A stretch of DNA of 64,000 bases from Mogibacterium sp. (GCA_017510725.1 JAFWMD010000027.1:1-64000); one strand, 5' to 3'. Shown: positions 52,778 through 62,744, counted from the stretch's first letter. Translations and numbers: made by a program. The notes: generated from the letters alone by a model not told the origin.

Positions 52778-53482
52778 ATGGCAATCAAATATAAAAGAGT
52801 CCTAATAAAGGTGAGCGGAGAAGCGCTTGCAGGCGATGACCGCTTCGGAGTCAATGATAAGGAGCTTGGAAAAGTAGCTGCTCAGATCAAAGAGATACGC
52901 GATGCGGGAGTTGAAGTAGCCGTAGTAGTAGGCGGAGGCAACTTCTTCCGCGGACGTACAGGAGGCAATATAGACAAGCCTACTGCGGACTACATGGGTA
53001 TGCTTGCTACCGTAATGAACGGACTGGCAGTCCAGGACGCACTTCTGGCAGCAGGATGCCCGGCAAAGCTCATGACAGCAATCGAGATCAGAGACATGGC
53101 TGAAGGTTACGCCAGACGCAAGGCTCTGGACTATCTCGAAGAGGGTAAGGTCGTTATATTCGGAGGCGGTACGGGAAGCCCGTTCTTCACAACGGATACA
53201 ACAGCCGCACTGAGAGCTGCTGAGATAGGAGCGGACGTGCTGCTCCTGGCAAAGAACATCGATGCGGTATACTCGGCAGACCCTAAGCAGGACCCGAACG
53301 CAGAACGCTATACCGAGCTTTCATACATGGACATAATAGATAAAGATCTTAAGGTCATGGATCTTACTGCAGCAACACTCTGCAAGGATACACAGACTAA
53401 GATATATGTGTTTGCTCTCAAGGAGGAGGGCAATCTCATGAAGGTTATCAACGGCGAAAATGTCGGAACACTCATACAGTAG
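52778..53482 (+). CDS. pyrH: UMP kinase
   Basis: 234 residues of the amino-acid kinase fold. KVSGEAL at the start, VVGGGNFFRGR, and FGGGTGSPFFTTDTTAALRA are UMP-kinase signatures. It makes UDP from UMP and is GTP-activated and UTP-inhibited in the family. GGAGG precedes the ATG. First gene of the pyrH-frr-uppS-cdsA-polC run. Confidence 0.97.
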   Translation: MAIKYKRVLIKVSGEALAGDDRFGVNDKELGKVAAQIKEIRDAGVEVAVVVGGGNFFRGRTGGNIDKPTADYMGMLATVMNGLAVQDALLAAGCPAKLMTAIEIRDMAEGYARRKALDYLEEGKVVIFGGGTGSPFFTTDTTAALRAAEIGADVLLLAKNIDAVYSADPKQDPNAERYTELSYMDIIDKDLKVMDLTAATLCKDTQTKIYVFALKEEGNLMKVINGENVGTLIQ

Positions 53483-53492
53483 GAGGCAAATC

Positions 53493-54041
53493 ATGGCAAA
53501 GAAACCACTCGAAGAGAGAATAGAAGGCGCTAAGAACTTTCTTAAAGACAACCTTAACACCGTAAGAGCAGGCAGAGCCAATCCGGCACTCCTTGACAGG
53601 ATCATGGTGAACTATTACGGATCACCTACACCACTCAAGGCACTTGCAAACATTTCGGTGCCTGATCCTAGAACGCTGATGATCTCGCCGTTCGATCCTA
53701 AGTCGGTTGGAGACATCGAAAGAGCGATCCTGGAGGCAAACATCGGAATCAACCCTACAAACGACGGTAAGGTTATCAGACTTGCGATCCCTCAGCTCAC
53801 AGAGGAAAGACGTAAGGAACTCACAAAGGTCGTAAAGAACTACGGCGAAGACGCCAAGGTGGCTGTCAGGAACCTGAGACGTGATACAAACGATGAGCTC
53901 AAGAAGGCTGAAAAAGCCGGAGAACTCACGGAAGACGATCTCAAGAAGGAACTCGAGGATACTCAGAAGACCATTGAGAAGGCTATCAAGGATATCGACG
54001 CTATCATCGCCGATAAAGAGAAAGAACTCATGGAAGTCTAA
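53493..54041 (+). CDS. frr: Ribosome recycling factor
   Basis: 182 residues, standard. NTVRAGRANPALLD, GSPTPL and SVPDPRTL are family hallmarks, and the C-terminal helices are charged. With EF-G it splits post-termination ribosomes. ATG 53493 follows AGGAGG, which begins at the pyrH stop. Confidence 0.97.
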   Translation: MAKKPLEERIEGAKNFLKDNLNTVRAGRANPALLDRIMVNYYGSPTPLKALANISVPDPRTLMISPFDPKSVGDIERAILEANIGINPTNDGKVIRLAIPQLTEERRKELTKVVKNYGEDAKVAVRNLRRDTNDELKKAEKAGELTEDDLKKELEDTQKTIEKAIKDIDAIIADKEKELMEV

Positions 54042-54065
54042 GAGGAGCACTTTGATGATGACCTG

Positions 54066-54088
54066 AGGCGTGGCTATATGCCACGCCT
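54066..54088 (+). other. Hairpin between frr and uppS
   Basis: Perfect 9-bp stem AGGCGTGGC / GCCACGCCT, loop TATAT, with no T-run. It may tune or block translation or protect RNA; a start at ATG 54078 would lie inside it. Confidence 0.55.
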
Positions 54089-54104
54089 GCTGTTTATAAA
54101 AGAT

Positions 54105-54839
54105 ATGGAAAAGAGACCTATACCAACTCACATCGGAATTATTATGGACGGAAACGGCAGATGGGCCAAGGCTCACGGTGTGCCGCGCGTTATGGGCCAT
54201 AATGCCGGAATGCAGGCGATGAAAAAGATCGTCATCGCATCGTCAAATCTCGGCATAAAGTATCTGACTGTCTATGCATTCTCCACGGAAAACTGGAAAC
54301 GCAGCACCGAAGAGGTGAGTGGCATTTTCAATCTTATTGTAAAGTACGTGAATTTGGAGCTTGAAGAGCTCGACGAGAACAACGTCCACATCAATATTTT
54401 CGGGGAATATGACATGCTGCCAAAGGCATCCGTCGATGCCATCAATAAAATGGTCGGAAGACTGGCCGATAATGACGGACTGACCTTCAACATAGCGCTG
54501 AATTACGGCGGCCGTGATGAAATACTGAGGAGTGTAAAGCAGCTCACTGCAGAATGCATGGAGCAGGGACGGGATCCTCAGGAGCTTACGGAGGACGACA
54601 TCTCAAGGTTCCTCTATTCCGGAAGCGCGCACTTTGATGTGCCGGATCCGGATCTCATCATCAGGACGAGCGGCGAGGAGCGCATGTCCAATTTCCTTAC
54701 ATGGCAGGCAGCGTACAGTGAGCTGATGTTTACGGATACACTCTGGCCTGATTTCACGCCTGAGGAATACGCTGAGATGGTTGACGCATACGCGAACCGT
54801 GACAGAAGGTTCGGCGGACGCAAGGAGAACGACAAATGA
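54105..54839 (+). CDS. uppS: Isoprenyl transferase (undecaprenyl diphosphate synthase)
   Basis: 244 residues from ATG 54105. HIGIIMDGNGRWA with the catalytic Asp, STENWKR, NYGGRDEI and the C-terminal IRTSGEERMSNFLTWQ are diagnostic. It extends farnesyl diphosphate to the lipid carrier for cell-wall and glycan synthesis. An in-frame ATG at 54078 lies in the preceding hairpin; neither start has a strong ribosome-binding site. It overlaps cdsA by four bases. Confidence 0.95.
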   Translation: MEKRPIPTHIGIIMDGNGRWAKAHGVPRVMGHNAGMQAMKKIVIASSNLGIKYLTVYAFSTENWKRSTEEVSGIFNLIVKYVNLELEELDENNVHINIFGEYDMLPKASVDAINKMVGRLADNDGLTFNIALNYGGRDEILRSVKQLTAECMEQGRDPQELTEDDISRFLYSGSAHFDVPDPDLIIRTSGEERMSNFLTWQAAYSELMFTDTLWPDFTPEEYAEMVDAYANRDRRFGGRKENDK

Positions 54840-55660
54840 AAACAAGGATCATTTCAGGACTGATAATGGCGCCGTTGCTGATCGTTCTGTATCTGGGCGG
54901 CTGGTTCCTGTGGGCTGCAGCGCTTCTGATAGCCATAATGGGTCTGCAGGAATTCTATAAAGGATGGAACAATCTGGATGTTCATCCGTCGAAAGAGATC
55001 GGCTACATCATGACAGTGCTGCTCTTTGTGACGGCTATCCCGTATGGAGGCAAGGAGAGCGCAGTACCGCAGTTTTACGAGAACATGATGGTCATATGCA
55101 TCTGGATGTTCCTTGCTGTTGCTTCAGGCATGATATACGGATGGAAGATAGATAAGCGAGGTACTTACGATGCTGCAGCGACAGTGACAGGCCTCGTCTA
55201 CATCCCGTTCTTTACATATCACATGGTGCTGATAGATATGACTGAATACAGCCTCTTCATCTGGATAGTCGTGATCGCGGCATTCGGGTCGGACATCTTC
55301 GCGTATTTCACGGGATTCTTTCTCGGAAAACACAAGATGGCTCCGAACCTCAGTCCTAAGAAGACAATAGAAGGAGCTGTCGGAGGGCTCATCGGAAGCT
55401 CTCTGCTGTCATGGCTCTTCGGATTCATATTCATGAGAGAAATGGCTGTTGTGTGTCTTGTACTCGGACTCGTAGGAGGAGCTGCCGGCATGGCAGGAGA
55501 CCTCACGGCATCCATGTTCAAGCGCAAGATGGGTATCAAGGACTACGGAACACTCATCCCGGGTCATGGCGGGATCATGGACAGATTCGACAGCGTTATT
55601 TTCGTAGCACCTGTCGTTTATTACGCGATCTGCGCTCTTACGGGCATACTGAACATATGA
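54836..55660 (+). CDS. cdsA: Phosphatidate cytidylyltransferase
   Basis: 274 residues, about eight transmembrane helices, with the C-terminal signature KRKMGIKDYGTLIPGHGG followed by DRFDS. It makes CDP-diacylglycerol from phosphatidic acid and CTP. It overlaps both uppS and the GH3 gene by ATGA, so strong coupling is expected. Confidence 0.96.
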   Translation: MKTRIISGLIMAPLLIVLYLGGWFLWAAALLIAIMGLQEFYKGWNNLDVHPSKEIGYIMTVLLFVTAIPYGGKESAVPQFYENMMVICIWMFLAVASGMIYGWKIDKRGTYDAAATVTGLVYIPFFTYHMVLIDMTEYSLFIWIVVIAAFGSDIFAYFTGFFLGKHKMAPNLSPKKTIEGAVGGLIGSSLLSWLFGFIFMREMAVVCLVLGLVGGAAGMAGDLTASMFKRKMGIKDYGTLIPGHGGIMDRFDSVIFVAPVVYYAICALTGILNI

Positions 55661-56796
55661 AAACAATGATCTGCAAAATCTTCAGAAGAACAGCTGCATT
55701 GATGACCATTTTGATGGCCATCATATTGCTGAGCGCCGCAGCTGCCACGCCGGCGTTTGCGGACTCTCCTGAAGAACAGGCGGATCGTATACTTGCCGGT
55801 ATGAGCACTGATCAGAAGATCGCGCAGATGATGGTGGTCGCGATGCCGGCATCAGGCGCAGCAAAGCTGCAGAAGGAGTATCAGTTCGGCGGATACATTC
55901 TCTTCGGAAGGGACTTTTACAGGACCAATAAAAAGGGAATGAAAAAGCTTATTGCCTCAATACAGAAGAAGTCTGAGATCCCGGCTCTTATGGGCGTAGA
56001 TGAAGAAGGCGGCACTGTAGTGAGAGCGTCGCTTTATTCAAAGTACCGCAAAAAAAAGTTTCGCTCGCCCCGCCAGGTATATAAGTCCGGCGGTTATGAA
56101 GCGATAACAAAAGATACAAAAAACAAGGACAGGTTCCTCAAGTCCCTTGGCCTGAACTGCAACTTTGGGCCTGTCGCAGATGTGCCTTACAGAAAAAGCA
56201 ACTTCATGTACGACAGATCCATCTCGACAAGTACAGTCAGAACGAAGAAGTTTGTAAGACTTGCGGTCACGCAGATGGGAAATGATGGAGTGCTGTCAGC
56301 GCTTAAGCACTTCCCTGGCTATGGCGGCAACGGTGATACACACAGCAGTATCATCCGTGACAAGAGGTCTCTCAAGACATTTGAGCGCAGAGACCTCAAG
56401 CCATTCGCCGAAGGCATAAAGGCCGGTGCAGACATGATCATGATGTCGCATGTAAAAGTAAATGCCTTTGACAGCAAAAGGCCGGCATCATTGTCAAAAA
56501 AGGTACATAAGTATCTGAGAAACGAAATGGGGTTTGAAGGCGTCATTATTACGGACGGTCTTGGGATGGCCGGTATCACGGATTTCGCGGGAGGAGATCC
56601 GGGAAAGGCAGCTGTCATGGCAGTCAAGGCAGGAAATGACATGCTATGTGTGACAACAAGCCGCAAGGCCTGTTTCAAGGCGATAAAAAGCGCTGTGAAG
56701 AAAGGTGAGATATCAAAAGCCCAGCTGGATGCTTCTGTAAGAAGAATTCTGCTGATGAAGATAAAAAGAGGCATAATCCCGCACAGCATGCCATAG
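55657..56796 (+). CDS. Secreted glycoside hydrolase family 3 (NagZ-like beta-N-acetylhexosaminidase)
   Basis: 379 residues. Signal peptide (about 1-35, ending near AFA). The GH3 barrel shows VDEEGG, KHFPGYGGNGDTHSS, with His in the acid/base loop, and IITDGLGMAGI, with the presumed nucleophile Asp. NagZ enzymes cut GlcNAc from muropeptides; a signal peptide suggests action at the wall. It overlaps cdsA by ATGA. In many Bacillota dxr sits at this place; it is absent here. Confidence 0.87.
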   Translation: MKTMICKIFRRTAALMTILMAIILLSAAAATPAFADSPEEQADRILAGMSTDQKIAQMMVVAMPASGAAKLQKEYQFGGYILFGRDFYRTNKKGMKKLIASIQKKSEIPALMGVDEEGGTVVRASLYSKYRKKKFRSPRQVYKSGGYEAITKDTKNKDRFLKSLGLNCNFGPVADVPYRKSNFMYDRSISTSTVRTKKFVRLAVTQMGNDGVLSALKHFPGYGGNGDTHSSIIRDKRSLKTFERRDLKPFAEGIKAGADMIMMSHVKVNAFDSKRPASLSKKVHKYLRNEMGFEGVIITDGLGMAGITDFAGGDPGKAAVMAVKAGNDMLCVTTSRKACFKAIKSAVKKGEISKAQLDASVRRILLMKIKRGIIPHSMP

Positions 56797-56849
56797 GATT
56801 CCAACACCACAGCCTTGACCTAAAAATTAACAGGACAGGAGAAAAAGAA

Positions 56850-57857
56850 TTGAAAACTGCAATATTATTCCTGATCATGCTTTTGGTACTGGTAATACCG
56901 CATGAGTGGGGACATATGACAGTCGCAAGATGGTGCGGCGTTAAAATAAATGAATTTTCAGTAGGTATGGGGCCTCTGATTTTCAAGAAAAAGAAGGGAG
57001 ACACTCAGTATTCCCTGAGACTGCTTCCTCTCGGAGGTTACTGTGCCATGGAGGGCGAAGAAGAGAGCATAGACAGCCCTACTTCTTACTCAAGCAAGAC
57101 CAACCTGCAGAAGATAGCCATACTGCTCGCGGGCGTAACAATGAATGTTATTATCGCTGTTATTGCTGTGACTATAGCGCTTTGCGTATCCGGAGTGGTA
57201 TGCAATACACTTGACTCAGTACAGGCAGGCTCTCCTGCGGATGCTGCGGGCTTAAAGGCAGGCGATACCATTGTTGAGATCAACGGTGTCAGGACCGATA
57301 CATGGGATAAGGTAGTCGAGGGAATAGGCTCTTATGACGGAGGAGATCCTCTCGAGGTAACATATGAGCGTGACGGTGAAAGGTATACCACCTCGGTCAC
57401 ACCGGAGATGAGCGAAGAATACGGAAGCTACATGGTAGGAATAGTAGCCGGTACCACAAGGGATTTCTGGACCTGCGCAAAACTGGGACCTGCAACCACC
57501 TGGGAGCTCAACAAAAGCCTTATCGAAGGGTTCAAAATGCTGATCACGGGTGGTGTAAAAAGGGATGATATCGCAGGGCCGGTCGGTCTCGTAAAGATAG
57601 TCGGGACTGCTTCAGAATACGGTCTGGGATCATACCTGATGCTTCTTGCGATCGTAAGCTTAAACCTCGCGATATTCAACCTGATTCCGATACCTGGACT
57701 TGACGGAGGAAAGATATTCTTCATACTGCTCAAGATAATTTCGGGCGGAAGGATAAACGATGATATGGAGTACAAGGCTACTGTCGTGGGTATGGCAGTA
57801 TTGCTGACACTCTTTGCACTCATAACCATAAATGATGTAATGAACCTTTTCGGTTAA
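56850..57857 (+). CDS. rseP: Site-2 zinc metalloprotease RseP/RasP (TTG start)
   Basis: 335 residues. The first helix carries HEWGH (HExxH zinc site), a central PDZ domain lies at about 115-190 (AGLKAGDTIVEINGV), and the last helices carry NLIPIPGLDGG (second zinc site, LDG). It cleaves substrates within the membrane, such as anti-sigma factors and signal peptides. TTG 56850 is eight bases after AGGAG. Confidence 0.94.
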   Translation: MKTAILFLIMLLVLVIPHEWGHMTVARWCGVKINEFSVGMGPLIFKKKKGDTQYSLRLLPLGGYCAMEGEEESIDSPTSYSSKTNLQKIAILLAGVTMNVIIAVIAVTIALCVSGVVCNTLDSVQAGSPADAAGLKAGDTIVEINGVRTDTWDKVVEGIGSYDGGDPLEVTYERDGERYTTSVTPEMSEEYGSYMVGIVAGTTRDFWTCAKLGPATTWELNKSLIEGFKMLITGGVKRDDIAGPVGLVKIVGTASEYGLGSYLMLLAIVSLNLAIFNLIPIPGLDGGKIFFILLKIISGGRINDDMEYKATVVGMAVLLTLFALITINDVMNLFG

Positions 57858-57867
57858 AGGAGACGGA

Positions 57868-58935
57868 ATGCCAAGATTGGTTTATTGCGGCGATGTCGCC
57901 ATCGGAGGCGGGGCGCCGGTATCCATACAGTCGATGACAAACGTCGACACAAGAGACACTGATTTACTTGTCAGACAGATAGATGAGCTCGCTGATGCGG
58001 GCTGCCAGATCGTGAGATGCGCCATACCTGACATGGAGGCTGCGGAGTCTTTCGGCAGGGCAAAAAAGCTTGTCAGAGTTCCTCTGGTAGCTGACATACA
58101 TTTCGACTACAGACTCGCCATTGCTGCGATCGATGCCGGAGCAGATAAAATAAGGATCAATCCGGGCAATATCGGCAGTGTAGAAAGAGTCAGAGCCGTA
58201 GTTGATAAAGCAAGGGAACACGACATTCCGATCCGTGTAGGAGTCAATTCGGGCTCGCTTCAGAAGGATCTGATAGAGAAGTACGGCGGAGTTACAGCAG
58301 ATGCTCTTGCTGAGAGCGGAGCAGGCATGCTGAGGTACATCGAAGAACTCGGATATGACAAGCTGGTCGTTTCCATAAAATCTTCGAATGTGCGCATGAA
58401 CTACGATGCGCATCTGAAACTAAGAGAGCTGACAGATGCACCGATCCACATCGGCATTACAGAGTCTGGAACCCCGCGAAACGGAGAACTGAAGTCGGCA
58501 ATAGGCATCGGTGCGCTCCTGCTCGCAGGGATCGGAGACACCATGAGAGTATCTCTCACTGATGATCCGGTTAAGGAGGTTCTCTTTGCACGGCGCATAC
58601 TGGAGACTATTGGCATGCGTGAGAAGGCAATTGACGTGGTATCATGCCCAACATGCGGAAGAACTGAGATAGACCTGATCGGACTGGCAAACGAAGCTGA
58701 GGACAGACTGATGCCTATAGCACAGAAGCGTGCGGATGCGGGCCTCAGGCCTCTTAAGATCGCAGTCATGGGCTGCGCGGTCAACGGTCCGGGAGAGAGC
58801 AGGGAAGCTGACTACGGCATTGCAGGCGGAAAGGGCGAAGGTCTCGTGTTTAGTCACGGCGAGATACTTGAAAAAGTTTCAGAAGACAGGCTCATAGACA
58901 GGCTCATAGAGCTTGTAGAGGCTGACGGTGAATAA
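57868..58935 (+). CDS. ispG: 4-hydroxy-3-methylbut-2-enyl diphosphate synthase (IspG/GcpE)
   Basis: 355 residues. SIQSMTNVDTRD near the start, the TIM-barrel block ADKIRINPGNIG, and C-terminal cluster cysteines in SCPTCGRTEIDL and MGCAVNGPGE. It converts MEcPP to HMBPP in the non-mevalonate isoprenoid pathway with a [4Fe-4S] cluster. It starts ten bases after rseP. Confidence 0.96.
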   Translation: MPRLVYCGDVAIGGGAPVSIQSMTNVDTRDTDLLVRQIDELADAGCQIVRCAIPDMEAAESFGRAKKLVRVPLVADIHFDYRLAIAAIDAGADKIRINPGNIGSVERVRAVVDKAREHDIPIRVGVNSGSLQKDLIEKYGGVTADALAESGAGMLRYIEELGYDKLVVSIKSSNVRMNYDAHLKLRELTDAPIHIGITESGTPRNGELKSAIGIGALLLAGIGDTMRVSLTDDPVKEVLFARRILETIGMREKAIDVVSCPTCGRTEIDLIGLANEAEDRLMPIAQKRADAGLRPLKIAVMGCAVNGPGESREADYGIAGGKGEGLVFSHGEILEKVSEDRLIDRLIELVEADGE

Positions 58936-58944
58936 ACAGGCAAA

Positions 58945-61900
58945 ATGATAAAAATCTCTGAGGACATACTGACTGCCGATGAGCTTAAAGAGGCGAGCGG
59001 CAGGGACATCAAGGACATAGACATAGAGATAACGAACGTGGCTGTGTCAAAGGTGAACGGAGGATCGAGCGTGGCGTTGAACATCGACGCCAAGCTCAAT
59101 TTTGTGATGCCAAAAAAGACAGAGAATCTCATGAAGAAGAGGATCGCGGCAAGGATCGCTTCAGCTGAGAGAGTGAGATTCAATTACACATATACCGGAG
59201 TGATGATCCCGAAGAGGGCGGACTACGACGAAATGCCTGCAGAACAGTCATCCGGAAACGGTGGCTATAACGGCGGAAACCGCTACAGGCAAAGCAAGAA
59301 GGATAAGCCTGCCTTCACCAATTCCAGAGGGGAACTGGTGCTTTTAGGGGATGATTTCAACGGGGAATCAGTACCTTACTCCGAGCTTGAAGGACTTGTA
59401 GGCAGCAAGGAGAAGCCGGTAATAGAGGGTGAGGTGTTCAGCATAGAATCGATGCCTATCAAGAGCGGACGTCAGCTGATAACCATACTCATTGCCTCTG
59501 AGATCCGTACGTTCGGACTCAAGGCGTTCATTTCGGAAGACAAGCTCAAGGAGATCCAGGACAATCTCTCGCAGGGCGACATGATAAAAGCCCGCGGCAG
59601 CATCGAATACGATACATACGAACATCAGAACCTCATGATGGTCAATTCCATCAGAAAGGTAGAGAAAAAGCTCAAGGAAGACACATATCCGAACGGCAGG
59701 AGGGTAGAACTCCACTGCCACACCAAGATGAGCGATAACGACGGTTTCAACGAGGTGAAGGATATTGTGAAAAAGGCCGCTTACTGGGGCCAGCCTGCCG
59801 TTGCCATCACAGACCACGGCGTTGTACAGGCATTCCCGGATGCCGCAAAGGAAGCTGCCAAACAGGCCAAGAGCGGAAGGAACATAAAGATAATATACGG
59901 TGTCGAAGGATATCTGTATCCTGACGAGGACGCGACGGAAGCTGACGGCACCATCGACATCAGGAAGAACCGGACTTATCACATAATCATTCTGGCGAAG
60001 AACCAGACGGGACTCAAAAACATATACAAGCTCGTCAGTACTTCGCACATCGATTACTTCTATAAGCGTCCGAGGATACCACGCTCCGTACTGCAGGCTC
60101 ATAGAGAGGGGCTGATAATAGGCTCCGCCTGCGAGGCAGGCGAGCTTTACCAGGCAGTGATCAGGGGCGCAGATGACGATGAACTGGACAGGATCGCGTC
60201 CTTCTATGACTACATGGAAATACAGCCTTTAGGCAATAACCGCTTCATGATAGAAGACGGCATCGCGAGGGATGATAACGATCTTATAGCCAATAACATG
60301 AAGATCATTGCAACTGCCGACAGGCTCGGAAAGATGACCGTAGCCACTACAGACTCGCATTATCCGACTAAGGAGGCATCTATATACCGCAACATCATCA
60401 TGGCAGGCATCGGCTTCCGTGATACACCGTCAGATTCGCTCTATCTGCGAACGACGGACGAGATGATGAAGGAGTTCGAATATCTCGGAGACAGGGCAGA
60501 GGAAATAGTCATTACCAATACCAACAAAATCGCCGACATGGTTGAAGAGGTGCTGCCTGTCCCTAAGGGCAAATTCCCGCCTAAAATCGAAGGTGCCGAA
60601 GATAAGCTCAGGGAGAGCTGCTACAGCAAGGCGAAATCCATTTACGGCGATCCGCTGCCTCCTGAAATTGAGGAAAGGCTCGAGACTGAGCTTAGCTCCA
60701 TCATCGGAAACGGATATGCCGTGATGTATATAGCTGCACAGATGCTCGTTCATAAGTCGAACAAGGACGGATATCTGGTAGGATCCAGAGGCTCGGTAGG
60801 ATCTTCATTTGCCGCTACCATGGCGGGTATCACAGAGGTAAATCCTCTTGCACCTCACTATATCTGTCCGGAGTGCAAGCACTTTGAGTGGTCGGACGAA
60901 CCGGGCAAATACGATGTAGGCTATGATATGCCGGAGAAGGCATGTCCGGAGTGCGGCGCACGCATGAAGAAAGAGGGCCTCAACATCCCGTTCGCTACCT
61001 TCCTCGGGTTCAAAGGCGACAAGGAGCCTGATATCGACCTTAATTTTGCGGGTGAATATCAGCCGGTCGCACACAGATACGTAGGCGAGATCTTCGGTGA
61101 AAAGAATGTATATAAGGCCGGAACGGTAGCTACAATCGCCGACAAGACTGCCTTCGGATATGTAAAGCACTACGTCGAAGACAATCATATAAACGCCAAC
61201 AAATACGACATAGACTATCTTGTGAAGGGATGCACGGGCGTCAAGAGAACAACCGGACAGCATCCGGGAGGAATCATCGTCGTTCCGGATGATCACGAGA
61301 TATATGAGTTCTGTCCTATACAGAAACCTGCCAACAAGAGGGACACTGACGTAATAACGACTCACTTCGATTATCACAAGATCGATGAGAACCTTCTGAA
61401 GCTGGATATTCTCGGACACGATGTGCCTCAGCTGATAAGACACCTTCAGGTAATGACGGGAGTCGACCCTATGAACATCCCGCTGGATGACAGGGAGACT
61501 CTGAGCATATTTACATCACTGGACGCACTTAAGATAAAGAATGAGAATTACAGGTTCACGCACGGTACATACGCAATACCTGAGTTCGGCACCAGCTTTA
61601 CCCGGGGCATGCTCGATGACATCCATCCGACTACGGTTTCGGCGCTGATCAAGATGTCGGGATTCTCCCACGGAACTGCAGTATGGACAGGAAACGCGCA
61701 GGACCTTCTCAGAAACGGGACTGCGACCATCGACGAAGTCATTTCGTGCCGTGACGATATCATGAACTTCCTCATCAAAAAGGGCCTTCCGAACGGAGAC
61801 GCGTTCAAGATCATGGAGATCGTAAGAAAGAACCGCGTGCTCAGTGAGGAACAGCTCAACATGATGAAGGATCACGGAGTGCCTGACTGGTACATATGGT

Positions 61901-62454
61901 CATGCGAGACGCTGCAGTACATGTTCCCGCGTGCACACGCAGCGGCATACGTAATGATGTCAATAAGAATGGCCTGGTTCAAAGTCAACTATCCGGAAGC
62001 TTTCTATGCTGCATGGTTCAGTTCGAAGGTAGATAACTTCGATGCCGACATCATCGGCCTGGGCATACCGGGGGTAGAGAAGAGGATGGACGAGATAGAA
62101 AAGCTCGGTAATACCGCTACTGCCAAGCAAAAGGAACAGCTGACGGTATATGAAGTAATGTACGAAGCATTCTCGAGAGGATTCACTTTTGCAGAGCCTG
62201 AACTGGGAGTTGCAGAGCCTTGCAGGTTCTCGGTCGTAGACGGAAAGATAATGCTGCCGTTCAATGCGGTAAGCGGTATCGGAGACACTGCTGCTGAATC
62301 ACTCGCAGCTGCATATGCTGAGAAGCCGTTCAATACTCTCGATGATGTAAGATCAAGAACAAAGCTCACCGGCACCAACATAGACGACCTTAAGAAACAC
62401 GGACTGTTTAAAGGTCTGCCAGAATCCGCACAGATAAGCATATTCGATCTGTAG
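58945..62454 (+). CDS. polC: DNA polymerase III PolC-type, lacking the in-line 3'-5' exonuclease
   Basis: 1169 residues; typical PolC is about 1430. N-terminal domain, OB fold (about 155-245), PHP domain starting at ELHCHTKMSDNDG (about 253), zinc finger (CPECKHFEW and CPECGA), palm PDIDLNF (about 695), TGQHPGGIIVVP, and the C-terminal clamp-binding ISIFDL. In PolC the DEDD exonuclease is inserted in the PHP domain between GVEG and the HIIILAKNQTGL block. Here only about 22 residues separate them (59899-59968) and no DxETTG exonuclease motif is present anywhere. The reading frame is intact, so this is a clean loss. Confidence 0.94.
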   Translation: MIKISEDILTADELKEASGRDIKDIDIEITNVAVSKVNGGSSVALNIDAKLNFVMPKKTENLMKKRIAARIASAERVRFNYTYTGVMIPKRADYDEMPAEQSSGNGGYNGGNRYRQSKKDKPAFTNSRGELVLLGDDFNGESVPYSELEGLVGSKEKPVIEGEVFSIESMPIKSGRQLITILIASEIRTFGLKAFISEDKLKEIQDNLSQGDMIKARGSIEYDTYEHQNLMMVNSIRKVEKKLKEDTYPNGRRVELHCHTKMSDNDGFNEVKDIVKKAAYWGQPAVAITDHGVVQAFPDAAKEAAKQAKSGRNIKIIYGVEGYLYPDEDATEADGTIDIRKNRTYHIIILAKNQTGLKNIYKLVSTSHIDYFYKRPRIPRSVLQAHREGLIIGSACEAGELYQAVIRGADDDELDRIASFYDYMEIQPLGNNRFMIEDGIARDDNDLIANNMKIIATADRLGKMTVATTDSHYPTKEASIYRNIIMAGIGFRDTPSDSLYLRTTDEMMKEFEYLGDRAEEIVITNTNKIADMVEEVLPVPKGKFPPKIEGAEDKLRESCYSKAKSIYGDPLPPEIEERLETELSSIIGNGYAVMYIAAQMLVHKSNKDGYLVGSRGSVGSSFAATMAGITEVNPLAPHYICPECKHFEWSDEPGKYDVGYDMPEKACPECGARMKKEGLNIPFATFLGFKGDKEPDIDLNFAGEYQPVAHRYVGEIFGEKNVYKAGTVATIADKTAFGYVKHYVEDNHINANKYDIDYLVKGCTGVKRTTGQHPGGIIVVPDDHEIYEFCPIQKPANKRDTDVITTHFDYHKIDENLLKLDILGHDVPQLIRHLQVMTGVDPMNIPLDDRETLSIFTSLDALKIKNENYRFTHGTYAIPEFGTSFTRGMLDDIHPTTVSALIKMSGFSHGTAVWTGNAQDLLRNGTATIDEVISCRDDIMNFLIKKGLPNGDAFKIMEIVRKNRVLSEEQLNMMKDHGVPDWYIWSCETLQYMFPRAHAAAYVMMSIRMAWFKVNYPEAFYAAWFSSKVDNFDADIIGLGIPGVEKRMDEIEKLGNTATAKQKEQLTVYEVMYEAFSRGFTFAEPELGVAEPCRFSVVDGKIMLPFNAVSGIGDTAAESLAAAYAEKPFNTLDDVRSRTKLTGTNIDDLKKHGLFKGLPESAQISIFDL

Positions 62455-62459
62455 GGGGA

Positions 62460-62717
62460 TCACGCACTGCGCTCGATCTCCCAGCGGCATTCACGGTAGA
62501 AGTAGAGCAGCTGATAGTTGACGCGGCGGCCCTCATTGATCGTACAGCAATCATAGACGATGCGTGATACACCGCCTGCGCCGAAGTATTCGATATTCTT
62601 AATGTCCGTTACTCTGACCGTCTTTTTTATGCCGAACTCCACCACCTTGAATCTGATAGGGCGGGGAGACATCGCGCCTACATCAAAAACGGCCAGAACA
62701 TCAACTGCCTGTCTCAT
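62460..62717 (-). CDS. Small conserved-looking protein of unknown function behind a LexA box
   Basis: 85 residues, predicted mostly beta strand. Begins MRQAVDVLAVFDVGAMSPRP and ends YQLLYFYRECRWEIERSA; this resembles a small family of uncharacterised Bacillota proteins, from memory. TGGAG precedes the ATG on the minus strand. Its promoter (62773-62745) contains a perfect LexA site, so SOS control is likely. It converges on polC with five bases between stops and no terminator seen. Confidence 0.68.
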   Translation of the reverse strand: MRQAVDVLAVFDVGAMSPRPIRFKVVEFGIKKTVRVTDIKNIEYFGAGGVSRIVYDCCTINEGRRVNYQLLYFYRECRWEIERSA

Positions 62718-62744
62718 AATACTCCATTGTGTCCCGGCAGTATA

